Under the pieces are notes generated by a model. It was not told the DNA's origin. It searched no databases and saw only the letters and a program-made list of their open reading frames with translations. A stretch of 8,682 bases of DNA from the NCBI GenBank assembly GCA_003225615.1, contig QIAS01000126.1, positions 1 to 8,682 of the forward strand. Direction: 5' to 3'. The DNA comes from Acidobacteriota bacterium. Lineage in GTDB: Bacteria > Acidobacteriota > Terriglobia > Terriglobales > Acidobacteriaceae. Made by a program: the position numbers and the translations under genes. Below are positions 1 to 8,682 of this stretch, in pieces (the stretch's first letter is position 1; every line of letters begins with the position of its first letter).

Positions 1-2
1 AT

Positions 3-37
3 AGAAGCCAGGAGCTAAAGGCTAGGAGCCAGGAGCT
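3..37 (+). repeat. Degenerate heptamer tandem repeat before rpmG
   Basis: Five consecutive 7-base units can be read here, the clearest being AGGAGCT (10-16 and 31-37) and AGGAGCC (24-30). An 11-base stretch is repeated exactly at 6-16 and 27-37, with a 21-base (3 x 7) offset. The last unit contains AGGAG at 31-35, which lies 8 bases before the rpmG start and is its evident Shine-Dalgarno site. The array may extend left of the window. Its origin is unknown; similar degenerate short repeats occur in other spacers of this window. Confidence 0.6.
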
Positions 38-43
38 GTTTTC

Positions 44-196
44 ATGCCCCGAGAGATCATTACGTTGCAGTGCGGTGAATGCAAAGAACGAAATTATTCG
101 ACTACCAAGAACCGGAAGACAATGTCGGACCGGCTGGAGATCAAGAAGTTCTGCCGCCGTTGCCGGAAGCATACGCCGCATAAGGAAGTGAAATAA
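44..196 (+). CDS. rpmG: 50S ribosomal protein L33, zinc-binding type
   Basis: This encodes a 50-residue protein starting [20 protein letters not shown] and ending in a basic tail. It is a large-subunit ribosomal protein that binds 23S rRNA near the E site. Two Cys pairs, C10-x2-C13 and C37-x2-C40, form the zinc ribbon of the C+ paralogue type, so no zinc-free substitution is present. The length is normal for L33. The start ATG has AGGAG 8 bases upstream. The order rpmG - tRNA-Trp - secE - nusG is a widespread bacterial arrangement, usually following tuf, which would lie left of this window. The gene is too short for a default ORF cut-off but is certain by sequence. Confidence 0.96.
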   Translation: MPREIITLQCGECKERNYSTTKNRKTMSDRLEIKKFCRRCRKHTPHKEVK

Positions 197-203
197 TTCA
201 GGG

Positions 204-264
204 ATTGAGTCATTTAATCATTGAGGGATTGAAAAGCCGTCCCTTAATCGCTAAATGACTCAGT
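204..264. repeat. Imperfect inverted repeat between rpmG and tRNA-Trp
   Basis: The 25-base arms 204-228 and 240-264 pair at about 20 positions, around an 11-base loop (229-239). The best-matched core is TGAGTCATTTA against TAAATGACTCA. A further 6 bases pair outside it (195-200 AATTCA with 272-277 TGAATT), bringing the structure to the rpmG stop codon on one side and the tRNA on the other. There is no T-tract, so a terminator is unlikely. The arms are built of heptamer-like ATTGAGT/TCATTTA units, suggesting two oppositely oriented short repeat arrays. In a transcript it would form a hairpin separating rpmG mRNA from the tRNA and might serve as a processing site, which is inference. Confidence 0.55.
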
Positions 265-278
265 TACTCAATGAATTC

Positions 279-354
279 AGGGGCGTAAGCTCAACGGTTA
301 AACTGCCGGTCTCCAAAACCGGACTTGGGGGTTCGAATCCCTCCGCCCCTGCCA
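279..354 (+). tRNA. trnW: tRNA-Trp (anticodon CCA)
   Basis: A complete cloverleaf can be drawn. The acceptor stem AGGGGCG (279-285) pairs with CGCCCCT (344-350), G351 is the discriminator, and the CCA end is encoded at 352-354. The anticodon stem CCGGT (306-310) pairs with ACCGG (318-322) around the loop CTCCAAA, giving anticodon CCA (313-315). The T stem GGGGG (327-331) pairs with CCCTC (339-343) around TTCGAAT. It supplies tryptophan to UGG codons. It sits between rpmG and secE and is probably cut out of a common transcript with them. Confidence 0.97.
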
Positions 355-387
355 GAGTCTAATGAGGGAAGGTAAGTGGTGCAGTAA

Positions 388-654
388 ATGGCAATCGAGA
401 CGAAGAAAATGGCAGCCAGCGCAGGTTACAGCTTTGGTGGCCGGCTAAAGGCCTGGCCCGAGCGGACCAAAGCTTTTTACAACGACGTGCGCACCGAAAT
501 GAAGAAGGTGACTTCGCCTTCTTTCAAGGAGGTGCAGGCTACCACCGCGGTAGTGATCATTACCGTGTTTCTGTTTGGGGTTTACTTTTGGGCCGTGGAT
601 AACACAATCGGCAACGGGATCACATACTTGCTCCGTTACTTGTCGCATCGCTGA
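388..654 (+). CDS. secE: Preprotein translocase subunit SecE
   Basis: This 88-residue protein is the small clamp subunit of the SecYEG channel, which exports unfolded proteins through the inner membrane. The layout is that of single-span SecE: a variable N-terminus, an amphipathic segment at about residues 25-49 containing [15 protein letters not shown] (the family's RxEhKKVxWP-like motif, with S for W), then one transmembrane helix at about 52-70 and a short periplasmic tail. It lies directly before nusG, as in most bacteria. The ATG at 388 has only a distant purine stretch (364-371). Met8 (409) is a possible alternative start, so the first seven residues are uncertain. Confidence 0.93.
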   Translation: MAIETKKMAASAGYSFGGRLKAWPERTKAFYNDVRTEMKKVTSPSFKEVQATTAVVIITVFLFGVYFWAVDNTIGNGITYLLRYLSHR

Positions 655-701
655 GGCCGGATCCAGGCGCAGTGCACGATTTGGGGAGAGGAAAAGAAAG
701 T

Positions 702-1358
702 TTGAAATCGAAAAACATGATTATGCAGGACGAAGAAAAGAACGAAGCCGGCGGGAATGGCGAGGCGCAGGACGGCGCAGGAGCCTCAGCTTCTGAAACG
801 GCGGCGACCGAAGCTCCCCGTAACCCGAACATGAAGTGGTACATCATCCACTCTTATTCCGGTTTCGAGCGCAAGGTGAAGGAGTCGCTGGAGTCGCGCG
901 TTCAAGCCTTCGGCTTGCAGGAAAAGATTGGGCGGGTGCTGATTCCGACTGAGGCAGTTACGGAGGTTCGCGGCGGAAAAAAGTATACCAGCGAACGCAT
1001 GTTCTATCCCGGCTACGTGCTGGTTGAGATGGATATGGATGACCACGTGTGGCATGTGGTGAAGTCCACTCCGCGGGTCACGGGATTTGTGGGCACCGGG
1101 CAGCAGCCTACTCCGCTTTCTGAGGAAGAAGTTCAGCACATCGTTTATCGCGTGGGCGAGGCCAAGGATAAGCCTAAGCTTAAGGTCAAGTTTGAGAAGA
1201 ATGAATCAGTGCGCATTACCGAAGGGCCATTTGCCAGCTTTACTGGCGTGGTGGACGAGGTGAATGAAGACCGCGAGACTTTGAAGGTTATGGTGACGAT
1301 CTTCGGGCGTTCGACTCCGGTGGAGTTGGAGTTCGGGCAGGTGGAGAAAGTGGCATAG
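702..1358 (+). CDS. nusG: Transcription termination/antitermination factor NusG
   Basis: NusG binds RNA polymerase across the cleft, suppresses pausing, and links the enzyme to Rho or to ribosomal protein S10. The NGN domain begins at the [20 protein letters not shown] signature (Trp46 counted from this start) and includes the conserved PGYVLVEM region. A C-terminal KOW domain follows a linker, with [18 protein letters not shown]. The core is normal length, but about 43 acidic, Ala/Glu/Gly-rich residues precede it. Start choice: TTG at 702 has GAGG (688-691) ten bases upstream. ATG at 717 or 723 lacks a ribosome binding site, a GTG at 672 is also open, and the ATG at 831 would give the classical core length but has no site before it. 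Identity is certain; the start is not. Confidence 0.93.
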   Translation: MKSKNMIMQDEEKNEAGGNGEAQDGAGASASETAATEAPRNPNMKWYIIHSYSGFERKVKESLESRVQAFGLQEKIGRVLIPTEAVTEVRGGKKYTSERMFYPGYVLVEMDMDDHVWHVVKSTPRVTGFVGTGQQPTPLSEEEVQHIVYRVGEAKDKPKLKVKFEKNESVRITEGPFASFTGVVDEVNEDRETLKVMVTIFGRSTPVELEFGQVEKVA

Positions 1359-1374
1359 CGTAGCAGAAGCAGAT

Positions 1375-1749
1375 ATGGGTACATTCACCGCGAAGCTGCG
1401 AGTCTGGAATCCCGCGAGTCCCGCGCGAGTGGAAGAACTTGAGGCTGTGGTTGACACGGGCGCCGCTTACAGTTGGATATCGCGAACCCGACTTGAGCCT
1501 TTGGGAGTGCGCCCGGTACGGCGAATGCAGTTTCGGACCATCGAAGGTCACACGATAGAGCGTGATTTGGCGCCTGTGTTCGTAGCCACTGATGGCTACA
1601 CGGGTGGAGACAATGTGGTGCTGGCAGAACCCGGAGATATGGAAGTTCTGGGCGCGCACACATTAGGAAGCCTTGGGGTCACAGTCGACCCGGTGAGTAA
1701 GAAACTGGTCCCAACAGTCGGACTGGCGCTGAGAATGGTTAATTTGTAA
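1375..1749 (+). CDS. Clan AA (retropepsin-like) aspartic protease family protein
   Basis: This is a 124-residue protein with no signal peptide or membrane segment. An N-terminal beta-rich stretch leads to VVDTGAAYSWIS, with the catalytic-type triad D27-T28-G29. A flap-like region follows (about 51-70), and then EVLGAHTLGSLGVTVDP (about 89-106), which matches the hydrophobic-hydrophobic-Gly psi motif and the typical C-terminal VDPVSKKLVP of small bacterial retropepsin homologues. One DTG per chain means it would have to act as a homodimer. It begins 16 bases after the nusG stop and ends 45 bases before rplK, so it is almost surely co-transcribed with them. A weak site AGAAG precedes the ATG. 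The substrate is unknown, and the role in this operon is unassigned. It could be non-proteolytic. Confidence 0.8.
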   Translation: MGTFTAKLRVWNPASPARVEELEAVVDTGAAYSWISRTRLEPLGVRPVRRMQFRTIEGHTIERDLAPVFVATDGYTGGDNVVLAEPGDMEVLGAHTLGSLGVTVDPVSKKLVPTVGLALRMVNL

Positions 1750-1764
1750 CCAATTCCAATAGAT

Positions 1765-1781
1765 GCGAGCGTTACGCTCGC
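1765..1781 (+). other. Perfect short hairpin just upstream of rplK
   Basis: GCGAGCG (1765-1771) and CGCTCGC (1775-1781) form a perfect 7-bp stem with loop TTA. It ends three bases before the GAAGAG ribosome binding site (1784-1789) of rplK. No T-tract follows, so it is not an intrinsic terminator. It could modulate translation initiation, or be one more copy of a palindromic spacer repeat. Confidence 0.5.
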
Positions 1782-1794
1782 CTGAAGAGCGAAT

Positions 1795-2226
1795 ATGGCA
1801 AAGAAAGTTACAGGTTCGGTAAAGCTTCAGATTGCGGCGGGGAAGGCTGCGCCGGCGCCTCCGGTGGGTCCGGCGCTGGGACAGGCGCAGATCAACATTA
1901 TGGAGTTCTGCAAACAGTTCAATGCGCGGACAAATGCGAAGGAACTGGAAGGCCTTATTGTTCCGGTCGTCGTGAGCGTGTACAGCGACCGGTCGTTTAC
2001 GTTTATCACCAAGACTCCTCCGGCCTCGGTGCTGCTCAAGCGGGCAGCGGGTATTGCGAAGGGGTCGGGGACTCCCAATAAAGACAAGGTCGGCAAGGTG
2101 ACGGCAAAACAGGTCGAGGAGATTGCCAAGCAGAAGATGCCGGACTTGAATGCGGCTTCCGTGGATGCGGCGATTAAGAGCGTGCGGGGAACGGCTCGGT
2201 CTATGGGGATTGACGTGGTTGGGTAG
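1795..2226 (+). CDS. rplK: 50S ribosomal protein L11
   Basis: L11 is a 143-residue protein at the base of the L7/L12 stalk. With 23S rRNA helices 43/44 it forms the GTPase-associated centre that is the target of thiostrepton and is needed for RelA activation. The N-terminal domain carries the proline-rich [19 protein letters not shown] signature. The C-terminal RNA-binding domain contains [14 protein letters not shown] and ends in [12 protein letters not shown]. Length matches the family (about 141-143). The start ATG follows GAAGAG with 5-base spacing. It precedes rplA, as in nearly all bacteria. L1 is the usual translational repressor of this pair; I did not identify an L1-binding site here. 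Confidence 0.97.
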   Translation: MAKKVTGSVKLQIAAGKAAPAPPVGPALGQAQINIMEFCKQFNARTNAKELEGLIVPVVVSVYSDRSFTFITKTPPASVLLKRAAGIAKGSGTPNKDKVGKVTAKQVEEIAKQKMPDLNAASVDAAIKSVRGTARSMGIDVVG

Positions 2227-2237
2227 GTGGGGCGAAC

Positions 2238-2268
2238 TGGACGGCCGGGGCGGCCTTCGCCACGTGGG
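2238..2268 (+). repeat. Dispersed palindromic repeat, copy 1 (degenerate)
   Basis: This belongs to a three-copy family found only in spacers here. It has the left arm GGACGGCC (2239-2246), a GC loop, a partly degraded right arm (only GGCC pairs cleanly) and the trailing CACGTG at 2261-2266. It lies in the 117-base rplK-rplA spacer, 12 bases after the rplK stop. The rest of that spacer shows nothing further except the rplA ribosome binding site. Confidence 0.6.
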
Positions 2269-2343
2269 TTTTGCAGGTGGTTAGTCGAAATTACTACGGC
2301 TCGGCGGAAGGATGCCCGGCGGTGGGAGACGAGGTAAGAAAAA

Positions 2344-3051
2344 ATGAGAAAAGCGGGAAAGAATATTACCAAGGCGCGGCAGGCGGTTGAGCAGCGTTCT
2401 TATACGCTGCAGGATGCGGTGCCGCTTCTGCAGAAAGTGAAATACGCCAAGTTTGATGAGACGGTCGAGCTCACGCTGCGTCTGGGCGTCGATCCCAAGC
2501 ATGCCGACCAGATGGTGCGCGGGACGGTGGTGCTGCCTCATGGCTTGGGAAAATCCAAGAAGGTTTTGGTGATTGCCAGCGGCGAGAAGACCAAGGAGGC
2601 GGAGAACGCCGGCGCGGACTTTGCCGGTGGCGAGGACATGGTCGAGAAGATCACCAAGGAGAACTGGACGGACTTCGATGCCCTGATTGCCACGCCGGAC
2701 ATGATGAAGTCGGTGGGTCGACTGGGCAAAATTCTTGGGCCCAAGGGGCTAATGCCGAATCCGAAGACTGGCACAGTAACGTTTGATGTGGCCAAAGCGG
2801 TGCAGGAAGTGAAGGCTGGCAAGGTCGAGTTCCGGACGGATAAAACGGCTTTGGTGCACGTGCCGGTGGGGAAGATTTCGTTCCCACCTCAGAAGTTGGT
2901 CGAGAACGCTACTACCGTGATCACTAGCGTGGTGAAGGCGAAGCCGGCTGTGGCTAAGGGTAAGTACATCAAGGGATGCACTTTAAGCTCGAGCATGGGG
3001 CCGGGGATTTCTTTGGACACTGCGGCGATTGAGGCGGCGTCCAAGGCTTAA
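2344..3051 (+). CDS. rplA: 50S ribosomal protein L1
   Basis: This 235-residue, full-length L1 forms the mobile L1 stalk that guides deacylated tRNA out of the E site. In many bacteria it also represses its own rplK-rplA mRNA. Recognisable blocks are the N-terminal helix region with [33 protein letters not shown], the central domain with [20 protein letters not shown] (the L1 signature), and the returning domain-I segment with [15 protein letters not shown] and a C-terminal [14 protein letters not shown] (2331-2334) lies 9 bases before the ATG. No truncation or frameshift is seen. Confidence 0.97.
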   Translation: MRKAGKNITKARQAVEQRSYTLQDAVPLLQKVKYAKFDETVELTLRLGVDPKHADQMVRGTVVLPHGLGKSKKVLVIASGEKTKEAENAGADFAGGEDMVEKITKENWTDFDALIATPDMMKSVGRLGKILGPKGLMPNPKTGTVTFDVAKAVQEVKAGKVEFRTDKTALVHVPVGKISFPPQKLVENATTVITSVVKAKPAVAKGKYIKGCTLSSSMGPGISLDTAAIEAASKA

Positions 3052-3061
3052 GGTTCTTGAG

Positions 3062-3079
3062 CGGGCAGAATCGTGCCCG
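3062..3079 (+). other. Hairpin after rplA
   Basis: CGGGCA (3062-3067) pairs perfectly with TGCCCG (3074-3079) around a 6-base loop. GAGC (3059-3062) can alternatively pair with GCTC (3085-3088) further out. It begins about 10 bases after the rplA stop. No T-run follows, so termination is not indicated. It is one of several structured elements between rplA and rplJ. Confidence 0.4.
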
Positions 3080-3100
3080 GTCCGGCTCGCTTTGCTCGGT

Positions 3101-3132
3101 TGGACGGCCGAGGCGACCGTCCTCACGGTGAG
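3101..3132 (+). repeat. Dispersed palindromic repeat, copy 2
   Basis: The arm GGACGGCC (3102-3109), loop GAGGC and arm GACCGTCC (3115-3122) form an 8-bp stem with one C-A mismatch, followed by a CACGGTGAG tail. It matches copy 3 at most positions over 31-32 bases. It lies in the rplA-rplJ spacer, in the same orientation relative to the genes as the other copies. Confidence 0.7.
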
Positions 3133-3146
3133 TCGTGATCATGACT
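3131..3146 (+). other. Near-palindrome in the rplJ leader
   Basis: AGTCGTGATCATGACT is a 16-base near-palindrome centred on TGATCA, with a single G-T pair that would be a wobble in RNA. As RNA it can form a 6-bp stem with loop GAUC, 25 bases before the rplJ start. The rplJ leader is where L10-(L7/L12) autoregulation commonly acts. Whether this hairpin takes part is inference, and the match to the known L10 leader structure was not established. Confidence 0.35.
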
Positions 3147-3170
3147 ACAGAAAGATTTGAGGGCTAGGAC

Positions 3171-3719
3171 ATGGCAGTTACCAGAGCTAAAAAAGTTGAG
3201 CAGGTAGAAAAGCTGAGCGGGGAGTTGAAGAACGTCTCCAGCGTGATCGTGGCGACGTTTGGGAAGCTCACCGTGGCACAGGATTTCGAGTTGCGCAAGA
3301 CTTTGCGGGCTTCGGGCGCTCGGTACCGCGTGGTGAAGAACACGTTGGCTCAGCGCGCGGCGAAGGGCAGCAAGGTTGAAGAGATTTTGAAGGACTTGGA
3401 AGGGCGCACATCGATCGCTTATACGCAGGGCGATCCGGTGGCCTTGGCCAAGGCTCTCGCCAAGTACGCCAAAGACAATCCGGAGTTTACGTTCAAGGCG
3501 GGTGTGGTTGAAGGCCGGGTGATCTCGATCAAGGAGATCGAGGCTTTGGCCACGATGCCGGCCAAGGAAGAGATCTACTCCAAGCTGCTGTTCCTGATCA
3601 ATGCTCCGGCGCAGCGGCTAGTGACGGTAATGAGCGCCGTGGGACGCGACTTGGCGGTTGTGGTGAATCAGGGAGTGGAGAAGCAAAAGTTCAAGAACGA
3701 TGCGCCGGCGGGTGCGTAA
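3171..3719 (+). CDS. rplJ: 50S ribosomal protein L10
   Basis: L10 is a 182-residue protein that anchors the L7/L12 dimers to the ribosome. Its N-terminal globular domain binds 23S rRNA beside L11, seen here in MAVTRAKKVEQVEKL and the RVVKNTLAQRA segment. The long C-terminal helix (about 135-170) binds L7/L12 N-termini. It is slightly longer than E. coli L10 (165), consistent with a C-terminal helix that could carry two to three L7/L12 dimers, although the copy number cannot be read from sequence alone. The ATG at 3171 follows GAGGG (3159-3163). It stands before rplL, its binding partner, as is nearly universal. Confidence 0.96.
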   Translation: MAVTRAKKVEQVEKLSGELKNVSSVIVATFGKLTVAQDFELRKTLRASGARYRVVKNTLAQRAAKGSKVEEILKDLEGRTSIAYTQGDPVALAKALAKYAKDNPEFTFKAGVVEGRVISIKEIEALATMPAKEEIYSKLLFLINAPAQRLVTVMSAVGRDLAVVVNQGVEKQKFKNDAPAGA

Positions 3720-3744
3720 CTTAGGGCAGGGAACATAAGCTTCT

Positions 3745-3761
3745 GGGCGGTTTAGCCGTCC
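3745..3761 (+). other. Hairpin after rplJ
   Basis: GGGCGG (3745-3750) pairs with CCGTCC (3756-3761), including one G-T wobble, around loop TTTAG. It starts 25 bases after the rplJ stop. The following bases are A-rich rather than T-rich, so it is not terminator-like on this strand. Confidence 0.35.
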
Positions 3762-3771
3762 GAAAAAGTTT

Positions 3772-3890
3772 AGTTATCAGTAGCCGAGGGTTGCGCGGTT
3801 CTGAATCGGCGGCGTGTCTGGCGCGGCGGATTAAGAACCTGGTCGCACTGGAAACTTGGTGACCGATAACGAAATCAGCAACTGATAACT
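3772..3890. repeat. Nested inverted repeats in the rplJ-rplL spacer
   Basis: AGTTATCAGT (3772-3781) is the exact reverse complement of ACTGATAACT (3881-3890). Inside them, 3797-3807 and 3829-3839 (GGTTCTGAATC against GATTAAGAACC) pair at 10 of 11 positions around a 21-base loop, and TGCG (3792-3795) can pair with CGCA (3844-3847). The right arm ends only 7 bases before the GGAGAG site of rplL. The sequence ACCGATAAC at 3862-3870 resembles the outer arm, as if a short ACTGATA-type array had decayed. The 189-base spacer holds no plausible gene. Confidence 0.6.
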
Positions 3891-3908
3891 CAAAAGTGGA
3901 GAGATAAA

Positions 3909-4295
3909 ATGGCAGATCTGCAGCAATTGGAAGATTCGATCGTGGGATTGTCGCTGCTCGACGCGGCACAACTGGTCAAGAAGCTGGAAGAGCGGCTTGG
4001 CGTGTCAGCAGCGGCCGCGGCCCCGGTCATGATGGCCGGCGGCGGGGCGGGTGCGGGTACAGGAGCTGCTCCGGCGGAAGAAAAGACCGAGTTTAGCGTC
4101 ATACTCAAGGAAGTTGGCGCGAATAAGATCAATGTAATCAAGGCAGTACGTGAAGTCACCAGCCTGGGCTTGAAGGAGGCCAAGGACCTGGTGGACGGCG
4201 CTCCCAAGCCGGTGAAAGAGGGTGTCTCCAAGGAAGAGGCGGAGAACATCAAGAAGAAGTTCACCGAAGCGGGTGCGGTTGTCGAAGTGAAGTAG
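3909..4295 (+). CDS. rplL: 50S ribosomal protein L7/L12
   Basis: This 128-residue acidic stalk protein is present as several dimers per ribosome and recruits and stimulates the translational GTPases. The N-terminal dimerisation and L10-binding domain (about 1-33) contains [20 protein letters not shown] flexible Ala/Gly/Pro hinge follows (about 34-57), and then the C-terminal factor-binding domain (59-128) with [20 protein letters not shown] and [19 protein letters not shown] (3898-3903) lies 5 bases before the ATG, a strong site that fits the excess synthesis needed over L10. The length is normal (about 120-130). Confidence 0.97.
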   Translation: MADLQQLEDSIVGLSLLDAAQLVKKLEERLGVSAAAAAPVMMAGGGAGAGTGAAPAEEKTEFSVILKEVGANKINVIKAVREVTSLGLKEAKDLVDGAPKPVKEGVSKEEAENIKKKFTEAGAVVEVK

Positions 4296-4333
4296 TGGGA
4301 AGAGGGCGCTGCGGCATGAACCGCCGCGGGGCT

Positions 4334-4364
4334 TGGACGGCCGAGGCGGCCGTCCCCACGTGAG
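4334..4364 (+). repeat. Dispersed palindromic repeat, copy 3 (most intact)
   Basis: GGACGGCC (4335-4342) and GGCCGTCC (4348-4355) form a perfect 8-bp stem around loop GAGGC. They are followed by CACGTG (4357-4362), itself palindromic. It lies about 40 bases after rplL. No T-run follows. This copy defines the consensus for the degenerate copies at 2238 and 3101. Confidence 0.75.
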
Positions 4365-4418
4365 AGCGATTCTTTCTGGCTGAATCCTGGAGAGCGGTGT
4401 TATCATCTATATTAACTA

Positions 4419-4481
4419 CCGCTTCCTTCGCTTCAGCGAGGTGACTGCGACCTTCCACTCCAAACGCACCACGGGAAGCGG
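4419..4481 (+). other. Long-range hairpin in the rpoB leader region
   Basis: CCGCTTCC (4419-4426) is perfectly complementary to GGAAGCGG (4474-4481). An alternative pairing exists: GCGACC (4447-4452) with GGTCGC (4487-4492). The two cannot fully coexist with all internal helices, so the region could switch between folds. Whether it is transcribed as a leader is not shown. Confidence 0.35.
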
Positions 4482-4510
4482 AGCTGGGTCGCTGGGAAGT
4501 TTGGCAGGCT

Positions 4511-4530
4511 GTCCCGCAGGGCGGCGGGAC
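4511..4530 (+). other. GC-rich hairpin in the rplL-rpoB spacer
   Basis: GTCCCGC (4511-4517) pairs perfectly with GCGGGAC (4524-4530) around the 6-base loop AGGGCG. It is a stable 7-bp stem without a following T-tract. Confidence 0.45.
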
Positions 4531-4593
4531 GGAAACAGGCCTTAGAACTGGCGCGGACACGTACAAAACAACAGAGGTCAAAAGACGCATTTG

Positions 4594-4647
4594 GCGCCTG
4601 CGGGAGAGTTTGTCCCCGCGGGCGCGCGCTTATTTTTTCCGTTTTTT
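4594..4647 (+). terminator. Intrinsic terminator-like structure before rpoB
   Basis: The 11-base arm 4594-4604 (GCGCCTGCGGG) pairs with 4615-4625 (CCCGCGGGCGC) throughout, with one G-U wobble, around a 10-base loop. Two T6 runs follow (4633-4638 and 4642-4647). The first run is 7 bases beyond the stem, further than in a textbook terminator, so efficiency may be partial. It sits 90 bases ahead of rpoB with no gene between. This matches the position of the E. coli rplL-rpoB attenuator, which lets only part of transcription continue into rpoBC. Confidence 0.6.
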
Positions 4648-4664
4648 AAGATCCAAAGTACCCC

Positions 4665-4715
4665 GGCGCGGTGGTGCGCCCCTCATTCCTTAGTTTGTCG
4701 CAGCCCTCGGCTGCG
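4665..4715 (+). other. Two small hairpins in the rpoB 5' leader
   Basis: GGCGC (4665-4669) pairs with GCGCC (4676-4680). CGCAGCC (4699-4705) pairs perfectly with GGCTGCG (4709-4715) around loop CTC. The second ends 10 bases before the GGGAG ribosome binding site of rpoB. They may be spacer repeats or influence rpoB initiation. Confidence 0.45.
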
Positions 4716-4737
4716 CTTGAAAGTTGGGAGTCTCTGA

Positions 4738-8520
<3,783 letters not shown>

Positions 8521-8682
8521 ACTCAAGGCCTTGTTCAAGGACACGCCGCTGGCTGAGTCCATTGCCGATCTTGAGGGCGATGAGCTTGAGGCCACAGCCA
8601 AGGCGCTGACCAATGGAGTCTTCGTAGCATCGCCGGTGTTTGACGGCGCTCGTGAAGCAGAGATCAAGACGCTGCTCGAGCG

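Larger units (their letters stand above)
4296..4737 (+). other. 442-base structured non-coding spacer between rplL and rpoB
   Basis: No convincing coding sequence lies here on either strand. From left to right it contains palindromic repeat copy 3, an A/T-rich island at 4400-4415 with TATCAT and TATATT that might serve as a -10 box (no good -35 is visible), two hairpin regions (4419-4481, 4511-4530), a terminator-like structure (4594-4647) and two hairpins close to rpoB (4665-4680, 4699-4715). GGGAG at 4726-4730 is the rpoB ribosome binding site. The layout suggests a regulated boundary between stalk-protein and polymerase expression, which is inference. Confidence 0.6.

Noticed and set aside
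1..360. CRISPR-like array suggested by repeated short units around rpmG
   Set aside because: The units are 7 bases long and contiguous, without spacers of constant length, so this is a simple tandem repeat.
4400..4415. Promoter for rpoB with -10 TATCAT or TATATT
   Set aside because: No acceptable -35 hexamer lies 16-18 bases upstream of either candidate, so it is mentioned in the spacer entry but not called as a promoter.
4261..4590. A 109-codon open frame on the minus strand covering most of the rplL-rpoB spacer
   Set aside because: Its composition is low-complexity, rich in Pro, Arg and Ser, with no recognisable motif. It starts in the structured spacer, ends inside rplL antisense and has no good ribosome binding site. 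It looks like a chance frame in GC-rich DNA.

Overview
The window is a conserved bacterial translation and transcription gene cluster, all on the + strand, in the order rpmG - tRNA-Trp - secE - nusG - (small aspartic-protease-like gene) - rplK - rplA - rplJ - rplL - rpoB. The rpoB gene runs off the right edge. GC-rich codon use, a long acidic N-terminal tail on NusG, a pair of zinc ribbons inserted near the N-terminus of RpoB, and spacers full of short degenerate tandem and palindromic repeats suggest Acidobacteriota (a Terriglobia/Koribacter-like lineage). This assignment is inference from memory of such genomes and was not searched.

Left part (1-1358): heptamer repeats supply the ribosome binding site of rpmG (zinc-type L33). 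An inverted repeat follows, then a complete tRNA-Trp(CCA), secE (single-spanning translocon subunit) and nusG (elongation factor that couples RNA polymerase to the ribosome or Rho). Between nusG and rplK, where most bacteria have nothing, lies a 124-codon clan AA (retropepsin-like) aspartic protease homologue with a DTG motif.

Middle part (1795-4295): rplK (L11), rplA (L1), rplJ (L10) and rplL (L7/L12) are all intact, with clear starts and Shine-Dalgarno sites. They encode the L1 stalk and the L10-(L7/L12) stalk plus its base protein L11. The spacers are long for such an operon and structured: three copies of one palindromic repeat (rplK-rplA, rplA-rplJ, rplL-rpoB), a nested inverted repeat between rplJ and rplL, and several hairpins.

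Right part (4296-8682): a 442-base non-coding spacer with several hairpins ends in an intrinsic-terminator-like structure about 90 bases before rpoB, which looks like an attenuator separating ribosomal-protein from polymerase expression. rpoB is highly conserved in sequence but is not one open frame. It is broken at about 6295, 6896 and 8479. By comparison with the family, the first two breaks correspond to missing blocks of about 35 and 28 bases in very conserved regions, and the third to a 2-base loss or 1-base gain. Since rpoB is normally essential and single copy, assembly or sequencing error is the simplest reading. A recently broken or split beta subunit is the more exciting alternative and can be tested from reads.
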